From: Streptomyces griseosporeus
Lineage (GTDB): Bacteria; Actinomycetota; Actinomycetes; Streptomycetales; Streptomycetaceae
NCBI RefSeq assembly: GCF_014656055.1
Contig: NZ_BNBR01000005.1
Span: forward strand, 248,001-312,000
Reading direction: 5' to 3'
Length of the DNA stretch: 64,000 bases
In this document: positions 34,317 through 43,604 of the stretch, one piece after another
Layout of the letters: each line of letters begins with the position of its first letter
Numbering within the stretch: position 1 is the first letter of the stretch
The notes under the pieces: model-generated
What the model saw: the letters and a program-made list of their open reading frames with translations, nothing else
What the model was told of the DNA's origin: nothing
The model's database searches: none
Position numbers and translations under genes: made by a program

Positions 34317-35855
34317 CTACTGCGTACCGCAGTTCGAGACGACCTTCTGCTCCTCCTCCGAGAGGGTGGGGCCGGGGTTGGGCGTCGCGGTCGGGGACGG
34401 TGAGGTGGACGGGGACGACGGGGTCTTGGGGGTCGCGCTCACCGACGGGCTCGGTGATGCCTTGGACGTGAGGGAGGCGGGAGTGGTTCCCGTGGTGCCT
34501 CCGGCCTGGCCCTGGCCCGTCTGGGCGTTCTTCTCGTTCTCCGCGGTGCGCCGCTCGGCCTGCTTGCGGCAGGCGGAGGCCTGCACGGCGAGGTCGTCGA
34601 TCTTCCGCTGCGCGGTGGCGAGGTCGCCCTCGGCGATCGTGTTCTTGACCTGCTTCTGCCAGTACGGCGGCAGGTACTTGAGTTCGATCTCGGGGTGGTC
34701 CTTCTCCAGCTCCGACAGCGACACCCAGGCGAGGTCCTGGCTGATGCCGCGGTAGAGCGCGACATGGTCGTCGTTGGTGCCGACGTAGTACTGGGTCCGG
34801 GTCCACCGGTAGCCGCCGTAGAGCCCGCCGCCGACGACGGCGAGCACGAGGGCGGTGTACAGCGATCTCTTCAGCCACTTGCGGCCGGTCCGCGGCTTTT
34901 CGAAGTCCTCGTCGGAGTAGGCGCCGAAGCTGCCGGCCGGGATGAAGCCGGTGGTGTCGCCGGAGCCGGGCGGCCCGAACTCGCCGCCCCCGCCGCCCTG
35001 GCGGCCGAGGCCGGAGGCACGGCCGGCCGGGGTCTGCATGATGCCGTTGTCGTGCGGCTGGTGCTGGTTCTCGGCGACCGCGCCGACCACGACCGGGGTG
35101 TCGGACAGCTGCCCGGCGAGGGTGTCCCCGGTGTCCAGGTCGAGGACGTCGGCGACGATCACGGTGATGTTGTCCGGGCCGCCGCCGCGCAACGCGAGCT
35201 GGATCAGCTCCTGCACGGTCTCCTGCGGACCCTGGTAGCTGGCGAGGGTGTCCTCCATCGTCTGGTGGGAGACGACCCCGGACAGCCCGTCGGAGCAGAT
35301 CAGATAGCGGTCGCCGGCCCGCACCTCGCGGATCGACAGGTCGGGCTCGACGTGGTCGCCGCTGCCGAGGGCCCGCATGAGCAGCGACCGCTGCGGGTGC
35401 GTGGTCGCCTCCTCCTCGGTGATGCGGCCCTCGTCGACCAGCCGCTGCACCCAGGTGTGGTCCTGGGTGATCTGGGTGAGGACGCCGTCGCGCAGCAGGT
35501 AGGCGCGCGAGTCGCCGACGTGCACCAGGCCGAGCCGCTGCCCGGTCCACAGCAGCGCCGTCAGCGTGGTGCCCATGCCCTCCAGCGAGGGGTCGTCCTC
35601 GACCATCTGGCGCAGCTGGTCGTTGGCCCGCTGTACGGCGGTGCCGAGCGCGGTGAGGATGTCGGAGCCGGGGACGTCGTCGTCGAGGGCGACGATGGTG
35701 GAGATCACCTCGGAGGAGGCGACCTCGCCGGCGGCCTGGCCGCCCATGCCGTCGGCGATCGCGAGCAGCCGCGGCCCGGCGTAACCGGAGTCCTCGTTGC
35801 CCTCGCGGATCATCCCCTTGTGCGATCCGGCGGCGAAGCGCAGTGACAGACTCAT
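34317..35855 (-). CDS. pstP: PP2C-family Ser/Thr phosphatase PstP
   Basis: The 512-residue protein has an N-terminal PP2C domain (about 1-240) with metal-binding Asp residues in 'REGNEDSGYAG', 'AIADGMGGQAAGE', 'HVGDSRAYLL', 'CSDGLSG' and 'GGPDNITVI'. A linker, one membrane helix ('LYTALVLAVVGGGLYGGY') and an extracellular tail rich in Ser/Pro/Thr follow. It reverses PknB phosphorylation. The ATG at 35855 follows GAGGTGGG; an upstream GTG would add 19 residues without a good ribosome site. Confidence 0.95.
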   Translation of the reverse strand: MSLSLRFAAGSHKGMIREGNEDSGYAGPRLLAIADGMGGQAAGEVASSEVISTIVALDDDVPGSDILTALGTAVQRANDQLRQMVEDDPSLEGMGTTLTALLWTGQRLGLVHVGDSRAYLLRDGVLTQITQDHTWVQRLVDEGRITEEEATTHPQRSLLMRALGSGDHVEPDLSIREVRAGDRYLICSDGLSGVVSHQTMEDTLASYQGPQETVQELIQLALRGGGPDNITVIVADVLDLDTGDTLAGQLSDTPVVVGAVAENQHQPHDNGIMQTPAGRASGLGRQGGGGGEFGPPGSGDTTGFIPAGSFGAYSDEDFEKPRTGRKWLKRSLYTALVLAVVGGGLYGGYRWTRTQYYVGTNDDHVALYRGISQDLAWVSLSELEKDHPEIELKYLPPYWQKQVKNTIAEGDLATAQRKIDDLAVQASACRKQAERRTAENEKNAQTGQGQAGGTTGTTPASLTSKASPSPSVSATPKTPSSPSTSPSPTATPNPGPTLSEEEQKVVSNCGTQ

Positions 35856-35995
35856 GCCCACCTCGCCCGTCGGCTCCGCATGCAGCCGGTCGTGTCGAGC
35901 CACACTGCCCACCCTCCGGTCGGGAGCGCGCCGGGGTGCTGGGTGTGGCCCGCCTCCGCGTGCTCGCTCCGCTCGCGCTCATTCATGACGTAGCA

Positions 35996-36523
35996 CTACT
36001 TCCGCAGCTCGATGACGGTCTTGCCGATGCGGATCGGCGCGCCCAGCGGGATCGGCGTGGGAGTCGTCAGCCGCGTTCGGTCGAGGTACGTGCCGTTGGT
36101 GGAACCGAGGTCCTCGACGATCCACTGGCCGTCGCGGTCCGGGTAGATCCTGGCATGGCGGCTGGAGGCGTAGTCGTCGTCCAGCACGATCGTGCTGTCG
36201 TGCGCCCGGCCCAGCGTGATGGTCTGGCCCTGCAGCGCGACGGTGGTGCCGGTGAGGGTGCCCTCGGTCACGACGAGCTTGGTCGGCGCGTTACGGCGCT
36301 GGCGGCCGCCGGCCGGCTGCTGGCGCTGCGGCGGCGGCGCCTGCCGCGCGGCGGTCTGCTGCTGCGGGCGTCCGGCGTCCCGGCGTCCGGCCCGCTGCGC
36401 TGAGCGCTGCGTGACACGCGTACCGAACAGGTCGCTGCGGATGACCTGCACGGCCACGATCACGAACAGCCACAGGACGGCCAGGAAACCCAGCCGCATG
36501 ACCGTGAGGGTCAGCTCTGACAT
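35996..36523 (-). CDS. fhaB: FHA-domain protein FhaB with membrane anchor
   Basis: The 175-residue protein has an N-terminal membrane helix ('LGFLAVLWLFVIVAVQVI'), a Gln/Arg/Pro-rich linker and a C-terminal FHA domain with 'LGRAHDSTIVLDDDYASSRHARI' and 'DLGSTNGTYLD'. FHA domains bind phosphothreonine on kinase targets; the mycobacterial relative (FipA/FhaB) links PknB signalling to division. It is encoded between fhaA and pstP. Confidence 0.94.
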   Translation of the reverse strand: MSELTLTVMRLGFLAVLWLFVIVAVQVIRSDLFGTRVTQRSAQRAGRRDAGRPQQQTAARQAPPPQRQQPAGGRQRRNAPTKLVVTEGTLTGTTVALQGQTITLGRAHDSTIVLDDDYASSRHARIYPDRDGQWIVEDLGSTNGTYLDRTRLTTPTPIPLGAPIRIGKTVIELRK

Positions 36524-36533
36524 TGCCCCCGCT

Positions 36534-37397
36534 TCACCCTTCGGCTTGCCTATAGATAACGGTGGTGCTGCCCACGACGATCCGCGAGCCGTCGCGGAGC
36601 GTAGCGCGGGTGGTGTGCTGCCCGTCCACCACGATGCCGTTGGTGGAGCCGAGATCCTGGATCGTCGAGGGCGTTCCGGTCCGGATCTCGCAGTGCCTGC
36701 GGCTCACGCCGGGGTCGTCGATCCGCACGTCGGCGTCGGTGCTGCGGCCCAGCACCAGCGTCGGGCGGGAGATCTGGTGGCGGGCACCGTTGATCTCGAT
36801 CCAGTAGCGGGTGCGTCCGCCGGGCATCGGGCCGGGCGGGGGGCCCGCGGGGGGCCGCTGCGGGGCGGCCGGCTGCGGGTAGCCGTAGCCGCCCGCGCCG
36901 GGCGGCGGCGCGGCGGGCATGGGCGGGGCGCCGGCGGGCGCCGCGGCGGGCGGGTAGCCGTAGCCGCCGGGCCGCGGGGGTGCGGCGGCCGGTCCGGCGC
37001 CGGGCGACGCCTGCTGGTTGGTGGAGGAGGCGAGCGTACGGCTGCGCACGCGGTACAGGCCGGTGTCGAGGTCGTCGGCCTTCTCCAGGTGGACCTTGAT
37101 CGGGCCCATGAAGGTGTACCGCTGCTGCTTGGCGTAGTCGCGCACCATGCCGGCCAGCTCGTCGCCGAGCTGCCCGGAGTAGGGGCTGAGCCGCTCGTAG
37201 TCGGGCGCGCTCAGCTCCACGATGAAGTCGTTGGGGACGACCGTGCGGTCGCGGTTCCAGATGGTGGCGTTGTTGTCGCACTCGCGCTGGAGCGCTCCCG
37301 CGATCTCCACGGGCTGGACCTCGGACTTGAAGACCTTGGCGAAGGTGCCGTTGACCAGACCTTCGAGACGCTGCTCGAATTTCTTCAGGACTCCCAT
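36534..37397 (-). CDS. fhaA: FhaA: DUF3662 plus FHA domain
   Basis: The 287-residue protein has an N-terminal DUF3662 domain (about 1-125, 'MGVLKKFEQRLEGLVNGTFAK'), a Gly/Pro/Ala/Tyr-rich linker (about 130-200) and a C-terminal FHA domain ('LGRSTDADVRIDDPGVSRRHCEI', 'DLGSTNGIVVDG'). It reads phosphothreonine marks of PknB and is linked to peptidoglycan synthesis at poles and septa. It is the first gene of the six-gene operon; AGGAGGTG precedes the ATG. Confidence 0.95.
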   Translation of the reverse strand: MGVLKKFEQRLEGLVNGTFAKVFKSEVQPVEIAGALQRECDNNATIWNRDRTVVPNDFIVELSAPDYERLSPYSGQLGDELAGMVRDYAKQQRYTFMGPIKVHLEKADDLDTGLYRVRSRTLASSTNQQASPGAGPAAAPPRPGGYGYPPAAAPAGAPPMPAAPPPGAGGYGYPQPAAPQRPPAGPPPGPMPGGRTRYWIEINGARHQISRPTLVLGRSTDADVRIDDPGVSRRHCEIRTGTPSTIQDLGSTNGIVVDGQHTTRATLRDGSRIVVGSTTVIYRQAEG

Positions 37398-37817
37398 GGG
37401 GCACCTCCTCCGTCGATCCTGCCGTCCTGCTCCCCGCGGTGCGGGTACTGCCTTGCCTGGTACTGCTTACTGATCGTATCCACGCGCCGGTGAATCGGCT
37501 GGTTCCCCCTGCCCGGCCCGGCCGACGGGTGTCGACGCCCTCTCACGTACCCCCTTGCGCGTACTTCTGCCCAGGATCGTAGAGGCGGCCGCAAACCAGT
37601 GTCCCGCACCTGACTGTGGACCTGGTCCGGCTCCCGGGGGGACGGCCGGGAACGGTACGAGGTTGATACGCGGCCGGGGCGGGGCCGAGACGGTCGGGAC
37701 CGCCCCCGCCTGCGGGGGGCGGGGGAAGGGATGTGAATCCACCCCGTCCGGCGTGCTAATGTTCTGCATGTCGGAAGGCGCCAGCCCCCCAGGGGAAGCC
37801 CGGAAGACACACCCAAT
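37398..37817. other. 420-bp gene-free spacer holding two promoters
   Basis: Between fhaA and tRNA-Leu I see no gene. A minus-strand TACGAT (complement of 37473-37478) is a possible -10 element for the fhaA operon. A plus-strand TAATGT at 37757-37762 in TGCTAATGT context, with TGTGAA at 37732 as a weak -35, could drive the tRNA. A GC hairpin (CGCCCCC at 37701-37707 with GGGGGCG at 37715-37721) lies between them. All are pattern-based. Confidence 0.4.
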
Positions 37818-37904
37818 GCGCGGGTGGCGGAATAGGCAGACGCGCTGGATTCAGGTTCCAGTGCCCGCAAGGGCGTGGGGGTTCAACTCCCCCCTCGCGC
37901 ACCA
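37818..37904 (+). tRNA. tRNA-Leu (CAG anticodon)
   Basis: The sequence folds as a class II tRNA: acceptor GCGCGGG with CTCGCGC, a D arm, anticodon stem CTGGA/TCCAG around the loop TTCAGGT (anticodon CAG, reading CUG), a long variable arm (CCCGCAAGGG) and T arm GGGGG-TTCAACT-CCCCC. The 3' CCA is encoded (37902-37904). CUG is the commonest Leu codon in this DNA. Confidence 0.97.
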
Positions 37905-37906
37905 GC

Positions 37907-37941
37907 CGGAAGCCCCCAGGTCTCGGACCTGGGGGCTTCCG
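37907..37941 (+). terminator. Terminator after tRNA-Leu
   Basis: A 16-bp perfect stem, CGGAAGCCCCCAGGTC (37907-37922) with its complement at 37926-37941 and a 3-nt loop, begins 3 nt after the tRNA CCA. It could also serve the convergent YbaK gene. Confidence 0.9.
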
Positions 37942-37997
37942 CGTTGTCGGGCCCCCCACCTGAGCGCTGTTCAGACCCCGGTGGTGTGAGGCATTTC

Positions 37998-38489
37998 TCA
38001 GTCGGCCAGGGCGATCCGCTCCACGCGCGGCTCGGCGATCGTGCGGTAGTCCTCGGTGTTCAGGGCGAGGGAGCGGTCGAGGCGGGCCGCGTTGAAGAAG
38101 AACTCCTCGTGCGTCAGCAGCTCCGGGTCGACGATCAGCTCCAGCCGCTCGTCGAAGGAGAACGGCAGGATCGTGCCGCTGGCCGAGCCCGCCAGGTCCT
38201 CGGCGATCTCCTGCGAGGCGAACGCGGCGTACGTGCCGCCGTACAGCGCCTTCACCGCGGCCAGGTCGACCCGCTTGTCGCCGGGGACGACGACCAGGGC
38301 GAACCGCTTCTCCTTCTTGCCGATCTTGACCATCGCGACGATGCACTTGGCCGCCTGCGCCAGGTCGTGCCCGCGCAGCCGGCTCACGGCCTCGGTGGCG
38401 CCCTCCGGGGCGTGCTCGACGACCCGGTAGGCGGCGCCGCGCTCGTCGAGGAGGGCGAGCAGCTTGTCGTAGGTCTCGTGGTCGGGCAT
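37998..38489 (-). CDS. YbaK/ProX-type aminoacyl-tRNA deacylase-like protein
   Basis: The 163-residue protein matches the YbaK/EbsC family: 'CIVAMVKIGKKEKRFALVVVPGDKRVDL' with the family Lys, and a C-terminal 'GTILPFSF' segment. Members remove wrongly attached amino acids (Cys on tRNA-Pro and others). The ATG at 38489 is chosen with CAGGGGAA upstream; the much longer open frame behind it is antisense to the DUF2252 gene. It is divergent from DUF2252. Confidence 0.88.
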   Translation of the reverse strand: MPDHETYDKLLALLDERGAAYRVVEHAPEGATEAVSRLRGHDLAQAAKCIVAMVKIGKKEKRFALVVVPGDKRVDLAAVKALYGGTYAAFASQEIAEDLAGSASGTILPFSFDERLELIVDPELLTHEEFFFNAARLDRSLALNTEDYRTIAEPRVERIALAD

Positions 38490-38687
38490 GCGGTTCCCCT
38501 GCTGAGTGAGGTCGGCTCCGGGCGGGTCGACCCTATCCGGCCCGCGGGCGGCGGGGTTGTCCCCAACCGGGGGGTTGTCCACAGCGACTGACGTGTTTCG
38601 GCCACCGGCGGTACGGTCGGCACGCGTCGATGTTCGTCCCGGTGCGCGGGCACGTGTGCGCGGGTGAGTGCGGGGGAGGCGGTCCTG

Positions 38688-40109
38688 ATGGACGAGGTGC
38701 AAGCGGGGCCTGTGACGGGCGGGCGGCTGCCCAGGGTGCGGGGCTTCGCCGCGTGGCCGGCCGGGGCGGGCGCGTCGCCCAAGGAGGAGGGCAAGGCGCT
38801 GCGGCGCCGGGTGCCGCGGCGGGCGCACGCCGGGCTCGACCTCGACACCTCGCGCCCCGACGCGGTGAGCGCGGTCGAGGAGTCCGGCCGGGGCCGGCTG
38901 CCCGAGCTGACGCCGATCCGGGTGGGCCGGATGGCGGCGACGCCGTTCGCGTTCCTGCGCGGCTCGGCGGGGCTGATGGCGTACGACCTGGCCCGCACCC
39001 CCGTCACCGGGATCCGCGCCCAGATATGCGGCGACGCCCACGCCGCCAACTTCGGTCTGTACGGCGACGCCCGCGGCGGCCTGGTCATCGACCTGAACGA
39101 CTTCGACGAGACGGTGCCCGGCCCCTGGGAGTGGGACCTCAAGCGGCTCGCCGCCTCCCTCGTCCTCGCGGCCCGTGAGGCCGGCGCCGACGAGGACACC
39201 TGCCGGGCGGCGGCGTACGACGCGGTCGGCGCCTACCGGCGCACCATGCGGCTGCTGGCCAGGCTGCCGGTGCTGGACGCGTGGAACGCGATCGCCGACG
39301 AGGAGCTGGTCTCCCACACCGACGCGCACGACCTGGTGGGCACCCTGGAGCGGGTCTCGGAGAAGGCGCGGGCCAACACCAGCGGCCGGTTCGCGGCGAA
39401 GTCGACCGAGCCCACCGAGGACGGCGGCCGCCGCTTCGTCGACGCGCCTCCGGTGCTGCGCCGGGTGCCCGACGAGGAGGCCGCGGCGGTGGCCCGGTCG
39501 CTGGAGGAGTACGTCGGCACGCTGCCGGAGGACCGCCTGCCGCTGCTCGCCCGGTACGCGGTGCACGACGTGGCGTTCCGCGTCGTCGGCACCGGCAGCG
39601 TCGGCACCCGGTCGTACGTGGTGCTGCTGCTCGACCACCGCGGTGAGCCGCTGGTGCTCCAGGTGAAGGAGGCGCGGCCGTCGGCGCTCGTGCCGCACCT
39701 GGCCACCGCCGGCTTCGACGTGCCGTCCGTCGGCCACGAGGGCCGGCGGGTGGTGCTCGGGCAGCAGACGATGCAGGTCGTCAGCGACACCCTGCTGGGC
39801 TGGACGACCGTCGACGGGCGCCCCTTCCAGGTGCGGCAGTTCCGCAACCGCAAGGGCAGCGTCGACCCGGCCGCGCTGGCCGCCGACCAGATCGACGACT
39901 ACGGCCGCATGACCGGCGCCCTGCTGGCCCGCGCCCACGCGCACAGCGCCGACCCGCGCCTGATCGCCGGCTACTGCGGCAAGAACGACGAACTGGACGA
40001 GGCCGTCGCCGCCTTCGCCGTCGCCTGCGCCGACCGCACGGAGGCGGACCACGCGGACCTGGTGAAGGCGGTGCGGGAGGGACGTATCGCGGCGGAGGCG
40101 GGGGTGTGA
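38688..40109 (+). CDS. DUF2252-family protein
   Basis: This protein of about 473 residues belongs to DUF2252, a kinase-like-fold family: 'CGDAHAANFGLYGD', 'VIDLNDFDETVPGPWEWDLKRLAAS', and C-terminal 'RAHAHSADPRLIAGY'. The HxN/DxxD pattern resembles aminoglycoside-phosphotransferase-type folds, but no substrate is established. ATG at 38688 follows GGGGGAGG at 8 nt; a GTG at 38664 is an alternative start. A TTGTCCACA DnaA box lies in the shared promoter region at 38575-38583. Confidence 0.88.
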   Translation: MDEVQAGPVTGGRLPRVRGFAAWPAGAGASPKEEGKALRRRVPRRAHAGLDLDTSRPDAVSAVEESGRGRLPELTPIRVGRMAATPFAFLRGSAGLMAYDLARTPVTGIRAQICGDAHAANFGLYGDARGGLVIDLNDFDETVPGPWEWDLKRLAASLVLAAREAGADEDTCRAAAYDAVGAYRRTMRLLARLPVLDAWNAIADEELVSHTDAHDLVGTLERVSEKARANTSGRFAAKSTEPTEDGGRRFVDAPPVLRRVPDEEAAAVARSLEEYVGTLPEDRLPLLARYAVHDVAFRVVGTGSVGTRSYVVLLLDHRGEPLVLQVKEARPSALVPHLATAGFDVPSVGHEGRRVVLGQQTMQVVSDTLLGWTTVDGRPFQVRQFRNRKGSVDPAALAADQIDDYGRMTGALLARAHAHSADPRLIAGYCGKNDELDEAVAAFAVACADRTEADHADLVKAVREGRIAAEAGV

Positions 40110-40152
40110 CGGCGCTTGCCGGGGTGGTCCGGCCGGGGCTTACGCTGATCGG

Positions 40153-40983
40153 ATGACGACCCCGGACAGTGAGCGGCCGCGGCCCGAGGAGCGGCTGGAG
40201 CGGGCCGTGCGGGCCGCCGAGCAGGCGCTCATCGAGTACGAGATCGCCGTGGAGACCTTCCGCGTCGAGGTGGAGAACTTCTCCCGGCTGCACCACCAGA
40301 AGCTCGGCCCGATGTACGCCCGGCTGGAGGAGCTGGACGCCCGGATCGCGGAGGCGCGGGCCGCGCGCACCGGCGACCCGGAGGACCTGCGGCGGGCCGA
40401 GGAGCTGCGCGCCCGGCTGCTGCCGATGCCGGAGGTCGAGGAGCTGTTCCACGGCTGGATGGACGGCGAGGGCCTGTTCCCGGAGGCCGCGGCGATGCTC
40501 ACCGAGCAGCCGGTGCGGCCCCCGCAGCGGGTCCGGCCCAGCGAGGAGGCCCGGCGGCTCTACCGGGACCTGGCCCGCAAGGCCCACCCCGACCTCGCGC
40601 AGGAGGAGGGCGAGCGCAAGCGGCGCGAGGAGTTCCTCACCCGCGTCAACGCCGCCTACGCCCGCGGCGACGAGGCGGAGCTGCGGGAGCTGACCGAGGA
40701 GTGGGCGGCGGGGCCGGCGCCGAAGGAGACCGGGCCGACTCCGACCGAGGAGCTGTACGCCCGTCTGGAGTGGCTGGACCGGCGCAAGGAGCTGCTCACC
40801 ACCGTCCAGCGGGAGCTGGAGGAGAGCGCCATCGGCTCCATGCTGCGGCTCGCCCCGGAGGACCCCGACCGCCTGCTGGAGGAGATCGCGGAGAAGCTGC
40901 TCGCCGACGTCTCCGCGCGGGAGGCCGAGCTGGCGGAGCTGGTGGGACAGGCGGGGCAGTCGGGAGAAGCGGGACAGGCGTAG
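40153..40983 (+). CDS. J-domain-like coiled-coil protein
   Basis: The 276-residue acidic, almost wholly helical protein has long coiled-coil segments (about 10-90 and 200-270). The middle stretch 'ARRLYRDLARKAHPDL' resembles helix II of DnaJ with its HPD loop, so it may recruit DnaK, but the rest of a J-domain is weak. The C-terminus repeats Gly-Gln-Ala-Gly-Gln-Ser. It stands alone. Function is unknown; the J-domain reading is tentative. Confidence 0.75.
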   Translation: MTTPDSERPRPEERLERAVRAAEQALIEYEIAVETFRVEVENFSRLHHQKLGPMYARLEELDARIAEARAARTGDPEDLRRAEELRARLLPMPEVEELFHGWMDGEGLFPEAAAMLTEQPVRPPQRVRPSEEARRLYRDLARKAHPDLAQEEGERKRREEFLTRVNAAYARGDEAELRELTEEWAAGPAPKETGPTPTEELYARLEWLDRRKELLTTVQRELEESAIGSMLRLAPEDPDRLLEEIAEKLLADVSAREAELAELVGQAGQSGEAGQA

Positions 40984-41060
40984 GACGGGCGTCGGACCGG
41001 CTGGTGCGGGCTTGCGGTGTGCGGCCCGGGGCGGGCGGTGCGTCCGGTAGCGTCGGGGGC

Positions 41061-41408
41061 ATGGTTTTCGGAGCTGGTGTGCCCACGGTCGCGGTCGACG
41101 AGGTCAAGGACGACGACTTCCTGCTGGACGTCCGCGAGGACGACGAGTGGCAGGCGGGCCACGCCCAGGGGGCGCTGCACATCCCGATCAGCGAGTTCGT
41201 GGCCCGGTACGGCGAGCTGACCGAGGCGGCGCCGCAGGACGGCCGTATCCACGTCATCTGCCGGTCCGGCGGCCGGTCCGCGCAGGTCACGATGTACCTG
41301 GTCCAGCAGGGCATCGACGCGGTCAACGTCGACGGCGGCATGCAGGTGTGGCAGGCGGCGGGCCGCCCGGTGGTGACCGACGAGGGGCAGCCCGGGCACG
41401 TCCTGTAG
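41061..41408 (+). CDS. Rhodanese-like single-domain sulfurtransferase
   Basis: The 115-residue single rhodanese domain has the active-site Cys in the loop 'VICRSGGRSAQV' and the family patterns 'LLDVREDDEWQAGHAQGALHIP' and 'VDGGMQVWQAAGRPV'. It can carry sulfur as a persulfide from thiosulfate or a similar donor. The cytosolic form is short and complete. No sulfur-pathway gene is adjacent, so the partner is unknown. Confidence 0.92.
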   Translation: MVFGAGVPTVAVDEVKDDDFLLDVREDDEWQAGHAQGALHIPISEFVARYGELTEAAPQDGRIHVICRSGGRSAQVTMYLVQQGIDAVNVDGGMQVWQAAGRPVVTDEGQPGHVL

Positions 41409-41509
41409 GCGCCCGCCGACGCCGTGACCGGCCCGGGGGTGTGCCGGACGCGCGAGCCTGAGTACCGTGCCGTGCGCAGGACGAGACCGGAATCGGGGAA
41501 CGGGGCGGA

Positions 41510-42343
41510 ATGGACGCGTACGGCGGACACGGCACGCAGGACGGAGGCGCGGAGGTCCCCCGGCCGGACCCCGCACCCCGCCCGGGACCGGGAGGCGCCG
41601 CTCCGGCGGACGCGGCCCCCGTGACGGAAGAGGCGCCCACCGCACCGGCCGAGGCGCCCCCGTCCCCGCCCCGCACGGGTGTCGCCGCGCTCTCCCCGCG
41701 CTACCAGATCGGCGCCGCCGTGGCGCTCGCGGTCGTGGCGGTCGCGGTGTGCGTGCACATAGGCATGGTGTTCCTGCACGTCGCCCCGTCGAACACGGTC
41801 ACCAAGGCGCACGGCGAGGCGATCGACGAATGGATCTACCCGGAGTTCGAGCAGAACTGGAAGCTGTTCGCGCCCAACCCGCTCCAGCAGAACATCGCCG
41901 TCGAGGTCCGCGCCGAGGTGCGCACGGCGGACGGTGAGACCCGCACCACCGGCTGGTACGACCTGTCCGCCGAGGACGGCCGCGCCATCGACGGCAACCC
42001 GCTGCCGAGCCACACACAGCAGAACGAGCTGCGCCGCGCCTTCGACTTCTTCACCAACACGCACAACGCCGACGGCCGCCCGGTGGGCGTGCGCGGCACG
42101 CTGTCCGAGACGTATCTGCGCCGGATCGTGCTGCTGCGCCTGGACCGCGACGGCGCGGCCGGCCCCGGCGGGGACGTCCGGCGGATCCAGGTCCGCTCCC
42201 GCTCGACCGCCGTGCCGCCGCCCTCGTGGAGCCGTGAGCGGGTCTCGCTGAAGCCGGTGTACCGGACGATGCCCTGGTGGGACGTCCCCGCGGCCGGGAA
42301 CACGACGCAGGCGCGGGCGGCAGCCGCGGGGGGTGCGCGGTGA
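41510..42343 (+). CDS. DUF5819-family membrane protein
   Basis: The 277-residue protein has a Pro/Ala-rich N-terminus, one membrane helix ('YQIGAAVALAVVAVAVCVHIG') and an extracellular domain with 'WKLFAPNPLQQNI'. I recognise it as the DUF5819 family. It overlaps the HTTM gene by GTGA. The 'FAPNP' phrase and coupling to an HTTM protein resemble systems related to vitamin-K-dependent carboxylase membrane domains. Function is unknown. Confidence 0.85.
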   Translation: MDAYGGHGTQDGGAEVPRPDPAPRPGPGGAAPADAAPVTEEAPTAPAEAPPSPPRTGVAALSPRYQIGAAVALAVVAVAVCVHIGMVFLHVAPSNTVTKAHGEAIDEWIYPEFEQNWKLFAPNPLQQNIAVEVRAEVRTADGETRTTGWYDLSAEDGRAIDGNPLPSHTQQNELRRAFDFFTNTHNADGRPVGVRGTLSETYLRRIVLLRLDRDGAAGPGGDVRRIQVRSRSTAVPPPSWSRERVSLKPVYRTMPWWDVPAAGNTTQARAAAAGGAR

Positions 42344-43554
42344 ACCGGTTCTCCCTGACCCTCTCCACCGCCATCGCCCGTGTCACCGAGGCGGCCCGCG
42401 CGCCCTACCAGTCGGCCGTGATCCGCATCGGCTTCGCGACGACCTGGCTGCTGTTCCTGCTGCGCGAGTTCCCGCACCGCGCGGAGCTGTACGGCCCCGA
42501 CGGCCCGTGGAGCTGGGACCTCGCCCAGCAGCTGCTCGGCATGAACCACGCCTTCACCGTGCTGATGTGGTCGGACAGCCGCATGTGGTTCGAGACGGTG
42601 TACGCCCTCGCCGTGGCCGCCGCCGCGCTGCTGGCCCTCGGCTGGCGCACCCGCACGGCGTCGGTGCTGTTCATGGTGGGGGTGCTGTCCCTGCAGAACC
42701 GCAGCGTCTTCATGGGTGACGGCGGCGACAACGTCCTGCACCTGATGTCGGTCTACCTGGTCTTCACGCGCTGCGGGCAGGTGTGGTCGCTGGACGCGCG
42801 CCGGGCGCGCCGGCGGGACGCGGCACGCGCGCGGGGCGAGCTGGCCGTGGACCGGGTGGGGCCCGCGCTGTGGGCGGCGTCCGGGGTGGTGCTGGTCGCG
42901 GCCACGGCGCTGGGCCGGTTCGACGGGCAGGAGTGGCTGGTGCCGTCGCTGCTGTGGGCGGCGTGGGCGGCGCAGGCCGCCTGGTGGCTGGCCGGCCGGT
43001 TCCGCCGCAGCCCCCAGCCGCGGATCCTGCTCGACGTGATCACCAACATGCTGCACAACGGCGCCCTGCTGGTGATCATGGCGGAGGCCTGTCTGATCTA
43101 CGCGACGGCCGGCTGGTACAAGATCCAGGGCTCGCGCTGGCAGGACGGCACCGCCGTCTACTACCCGCTCCACCTGGACTACTTCTCGCCCTGGCCGGCG
43201 CTCGGCGACCTGCTGGCGGCGAGCGGGATCATGGTGATGCTGGTGACGTACGGCACGGTCGCCGCGCAGGTCGCCTTCCCGTTCACGCTGTTCAACCGGC
43301 GGGTGAAGAACGTCCTGCTGGCGATGATGATGGTCGAGCACGCGGCGATCGCGGTCGTCCTCGGGCTGCCGTTCTTCTCGCTGGCGATGATCGCGGCGGA
43401 CGCGGTGTTCCTGCCGACCCCGTTCCTGCGCCGCCTGGGTTCGCTGGCGGCCCGCGCGGCCGGCCGTGTGTCCGGGCGGCCCGGTACGGCCAGGGTCCCC
43501 GGCCCGCGCGCCCCGCAGCCGGCCGAGCAGCCGCAGGTGGGCTCGCCCATGTGA
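42340..43554 (+). CDS. HTTM-domain membrane protein
   Basis: The 404-residue protein has several membrane helices and the HTTM (horizontally transferred transmembrane, vitamin-K-dependent-carboxylase-like) signatures: 'RIGFATTWLLFLLREFPHR', 'GDGGDNVLHLMSVYLVFTRCG' and 'YATAGWYKIQGSRWQDGTAVYYPLHLDYF' (quoted in pieces by position about 270-300). The GTG start overlaps the DUF5819 stop. HTTM proteins are inferred membrane enzymes or acceptors; no activity is established in Streptomyces. Confidence 0.88.
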   Translation: MNRFSLTLSTAIARVTEAARAPYQSAVIRIGFATTWLLFLLREFPHRAELYGPDGPWSWDLAQQLLGMNHAFTVLMWSDSRMWFETVYALAVAAAALLALGWRTRTASVLFMVGVLSLQNRSVFMGDGGDNVLHLMSVYLVFTRCGQVWSLDARRARRRDAARARGELAVDRVGPALWAASGVVLVAATALGRFDGQEWLVPSLLWAAWAAQAAWWLAGRFRRSPQPRILLDVITNMLHNGALLVIMAEACLIYATAGWYKIQGSRWQDGTAVYYPLHLDYFSPWPALGDLLAASGIMVMLVTYGTVAAQVAFPFTLFNRRVKNVLLAMMMVEHAAIAVVLGLPFFSLAMIAADAVFLPTPFLRRLGSLAARAAGRVSGRPGTARVPGPRAPQPAEQPQVGSPM

Positions 43555-43604
43555 GCCCCGGCTCGCCTGCGTGAGCCGCGGCCGCGCTCCGTAGGCTGCA
43601 CGGC

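Noticed and set aside
37998..40052. 684-codon minus-strand frame
   Set aside because: Only its last 163 codons (YbaK) look like protein; the rest is antisense to the DUF2252 gene, which has clear family motifs.
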